A stretch of DNA of 64,000 nt from UBA1765 sp045629945. Lineage in GTDB: Bacteria; Fibrobacterota; Fibrobacteria; Fibrobacterales; Fibrobacteraceae. Both the position numbers and the translations under genes were made by a program. Below the pieces are notes generated by a model. The model was not told the DNA's origin. It ran no database searches and worked only from the letters and a program-made list of their open reading frames with translations. Positions 61,989 through 64,000 of the stretch are shown here, piece after piece. Location: contig JAZQSE010000011.1 of the NCBI GenBank assembly GCA_045629945.1, forward strand, positions 1-64,000. The letters are read 5' to 3'. Positions within the stretch are counted from its first letter, which is position 1, and the number at the start of each line of letters is the position of its first letter.

Positions 61989-64000
61989 GCCTGTCTCAGG
62001 TATCAGTCCGCCGCCCAGTCTTAATGACTGTGATGGCTATTGGTGTAGTTCTTCTCGGATTATACGGAGCTTCTACTTTAGGCGTTCGAAAATTTCCAAA
62101 CGTAGATTCTCCTATTATTACAGTCAGAACCACCTATAGCGGGGCTAATGCGGCCGTTGTCGAATCTGAAGTCACAGAAGTTTTAGAAGAATCTATAAAC
62201 ACTGCTTCTGGTATTAAATCTGTTACTTCAAGAAGTTCAGATGGTTCTTCTTACATTCGAATAGAATTTGATGTAGGGGCTGACCTTGAAGCCGCAGCAA
62301 ATGATATCCGTGATAGGGTTTCACGTGTTCAACGCCGTTTACCAGACAATGCCGATGCCCCAACCGTTAGCAAATCTGACTCTGATTCTGAACCAATTTT
62401 AATTGTAAGTTTACTTTCAGAAACCCGTGATGCTATGGAAGTTTCTGAAATAGCAAATAACCAAGTCAAAGAACGTTTGCAAACAATCTCCGGAGTTTCC
62501 GAAGTCGCTATTTGGGGCGAAAAACAGCCCAAAGTTCGCTTGTGGCTAGACCCTGTTCGCATGCAAGGTTTAGGCGTCACTTCAACCGATATTTCTAGTG
62601 CACTTGCCAATGAAAATATTGAACTCCCTGCTGGTAAAATTGAAGGGCAAACTACAGACCTTTCTATCAGAGCACTTGGCCGCTTAAACACCCCGCAGGA
62701 ATTTTCAAAAATTGCTATCAAAACAGCATCTGATGGAAATATCATCCGATTAAGAGATGTAGCCAACATACACTTTGAGCCAAAAGACCCAAGAACAGGC
62801 TTTAAACGCAATGGAAAAAACACCATTACTCTTGCACTCATAGCACAACCTGGTGCAAACCATGTTGAAATTGCAAATGAACTTTACAAAAGGTTAGAAC
62901 AAATCCGCAGAGATTTACCAAAAGACATATCCATTGTTCGCGGCATGGATTCTTCTGTTTCTATCAGGCAATCCATTCGCGAAGTTGGCGAAACCATCTT
63001 TATAGCCTTTTTACTTGTTATCGTTATTATTTTCCTTTTCTTACGAGAAGGTCGTACCACATTAATCCCAATGGTTGTTGTCCCTGTTTCTATTATTGGT
63101 TCATTTTTTATTCTTTCTCTTCTTGGTTTTTCCATAAACGTTTTAACTCTTTTAGCAATGGTCTTAGCCATTGGTCTTGTTGTTGACGATGCGATTGTTA
63201 TTGTTGAAAACATTTACCACCGAATTGAAGCGGGGATGTCTCCAAAACAAGCGGCCGTTGCCGGAACCGATGAAATTCTTTTTGCCGTTCTTGCTACTTC
63301 TGTTGTTTTAATGGCTGTATTTATCCCTATTCTTTCTCTTGGAGGGACAACAGGTCTTTTATTCAGAGAATTTGTTGCCGTGATGATTGGAACGGTTTTC
63401 CTTTCTACGCTTTTTGCTTTAACACTTTCTCCAATGCTTTGTTCTAAATTTTTACGCATACAAAAAAAGACTCTCTTTTACGAAAAAACAGAACCATTTT
63501 TTCTTGCATTAAATAACATTTACTCAAAAATTTTAACGGCTTTTCTGAAAAGACGTTGGTTACTATTCCCCATTCTTTTATTACTTGGCGGCCTTACCTG
63601 GTATTCTTTCAACAATATGTCTAGTGAAATGGCTCCACAAGAAGATTCTGGAATGTTCATGGTAAACTTATCTCTACCAGAAGGTTCAGGTCTTTCTCGT
63701 TCTAAACGTATTGCCGAAAGCTTTGTCGAAGAAGTCGCTATGCAAATGGATTCTTCTGAATACCGCGAAATACAAGCTGGTGTCCGCAGTGCTGGTAGCG
63801 CAATGATTCGTGTAACTCTTGCCGAAGACGCTTCTACAAGACGTTCTCAAGATGCCATCGCTCGTTCTGTTCAAGCATTAGGCAATAACTATCCTGATAT
63901 GCATGTAATGGTAATGCAGCCAGCAAGCATTTCTTCACAAAGAGGCGGACTTCCTGTTCAATTTGTTTTACAAGCCCCCAATCTCGATGTCTTAAGAAAA
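61985..64000 (+). CDS. RND-family efflux pump, inner-membrane subunit (partial)
   Basis: The frame opens at ATG 61985, inside the adaptor stop, and continues 672 codons to the right edge without a stop. A full AcrB-type pump has about 1030 residues, so roughly a third is missing. The start SLSQVSVRRPVLMTVMAIGV is TM1. The porter domain has NVDSPIITVRTTYSGANAAVVE, and TM4 carries LAMVLAIGLVVDDAIVIVEN with the paired Asp residues of proton relay. It is closest to the HAE1/MdtB-like group. Drug, bile or lipid export are all possible. Confidence 0.93.
   Translation, partial: MSLSQVSVRRPVLMTVMAIGVVLLGLYGASTLGVRKFPNVDSPIITVRTTYSGANAAVVESEVTEVLEESINTASGIKSVTSRSSDGSSYIRIEFDVGADLEAAANDIRDRVSRVQRRLPDNADAPTVSKSDSDSEPILIVSLLSETRDAMEVSEIANNQVKERLQTISGVSEVAIWGEKQPKVRLWLDPVRMQGLGVTSTDISSALANENIELPAGKIEGQTTDLSIRALGRLNTPQEFSKIAIKTASDGNIIRLRDVANIHFEPKDPRTGFKRNGKNTITLALIAQPGANHVEIANELYKRLEQIRRDLPKDISIVRGMDSSVSIRQSIREVGETIFIAFLLVIVIIFLFLREGRTTLIPMVVVPVSIIGSFFILSLLGFSINVLTLLAMVLAIGLVVDDAIVIVENIYHRIEAGMSPKQAAVAGTDEILFAVLATSVVLMAVFIPILSLGGTTGLLFREFVAVMIGTVFLSTLFALTLSPMLCSKFLRIQKKTLFYEKTEPFFLALNNIYSKILTAFLKRRWLLFPILLLLGGLTWYSFNNMSSEMAPQEDSGMFMVNLSLPEGSGLSRSKRIAESFVEEVAMQMDSSEYREIQAGVRSAGSAMIRVTLAEDASTRRSQDAIARSVQALGNNYPDMHVMVMQPASISSQRGGLPVQFVLQAPNLDVLRK

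Noticed and set aside
1..64000. tRNA, rRNA, tmRNA or other structured RNA genes
   Set aside because: No cloverleaf with T-loop/anticodon features or conserved rRNA segment was recognised in any intergenic region; a covariance-model scan would be decisive.

Overview
The window reads as chromosomal DNA of a Gram-negative, polysaccharide-degrading bacterium, most likely a member of Fibrobacterota. The reasons are: a regulator of the TIGR02147 type, a family known essentially from Fibrobacter, overlapping a lipoprotein gene; a secreted GH9 cellulase and a GH43-CBM6 enzyme with a C-terminal secretion-tail-like region; an LPS/outer-membrane gene set (kdsB, bamA, ompH/skp, outer-membrane barrel proteins); and generally AT-rich, tightly packed genes. 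The genus is inferred from gene content only. No tRNA, rRNA, CRISPR array, prophage or insertion sequence was recognised.

Layout. 1-582 is the start of a secreted protein cut by the left edge. 943-4351 is carB, preceded by a short leader ORF that is translated through a U-rich tract and an intrinsic terminator, an arrangement like enterobacterial pyrBI attenuation. 4484-9680 is a compact minus-strand run (comEA, pilM-like, pilN/pilO-like, rsmD, coaD, rhomboid, PfkB kinase). 9763-13237 is pcrA-gatC-kdsB. 13349-16239 is thiL with a PilB/GspE-type ATPase. 16858-19980 holds a membrane-anchored TPR protein and tex. 20241-23033 is nadA plus two outer-membrane proteins. 23023-25927 is hemA-hemC-hemD. 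26022-27493 is a membrane protein overlapping folB. 27495-32433 is spoVG-comM, dxr and a Na/Pi cotransporter. 32656-37366 is the GH9 and GH43 pair. 37518-39702 is the TIGR02147 regulator with its lipoprotein. 39979-48737 is a complete recC-recB-recD operon. 48730-51991 is bamA-ompH. 52179-54899 holds rubredoxin (a 56-residue gene), an rRNA m5C methyltransferase and a NERD-helicase. 54900-56566 is a decayed stretch with a restriction/helicase C-terminal remnant, a lipoprotein and a second gene remnant. 56567-58231 is pgi. 58848-60779 is an oxidoreductase/TolB-propeller fusion. 60915-64000 is an RND efflux adaptor and pump, the pump cut by the right edge.

Themes. comEA, the pilM/pilN-like genes, the PilB-type ATPase and comM together suggest a type IV pilus/DNA-uptake capacity. 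RecBCD and PcrA supply recombination functions. The cellulase and hemicellulase fit a fibre-degrading life style. Several intergenic spaces carry one family of dispersed, partly palindromic repeats built around TCATTGCGA / TCGTAATGA motifs.

The observations most worth following are the carB leader/attenuator, a CRP-type palindrome between the TIGR02147 gene and recC, a 27-bp perfect palindrome between tex and nadA, the oxidoreductase-propeller fusion, the large insertion in BamA together with its missing ATG start, and the dispersed repeat family.
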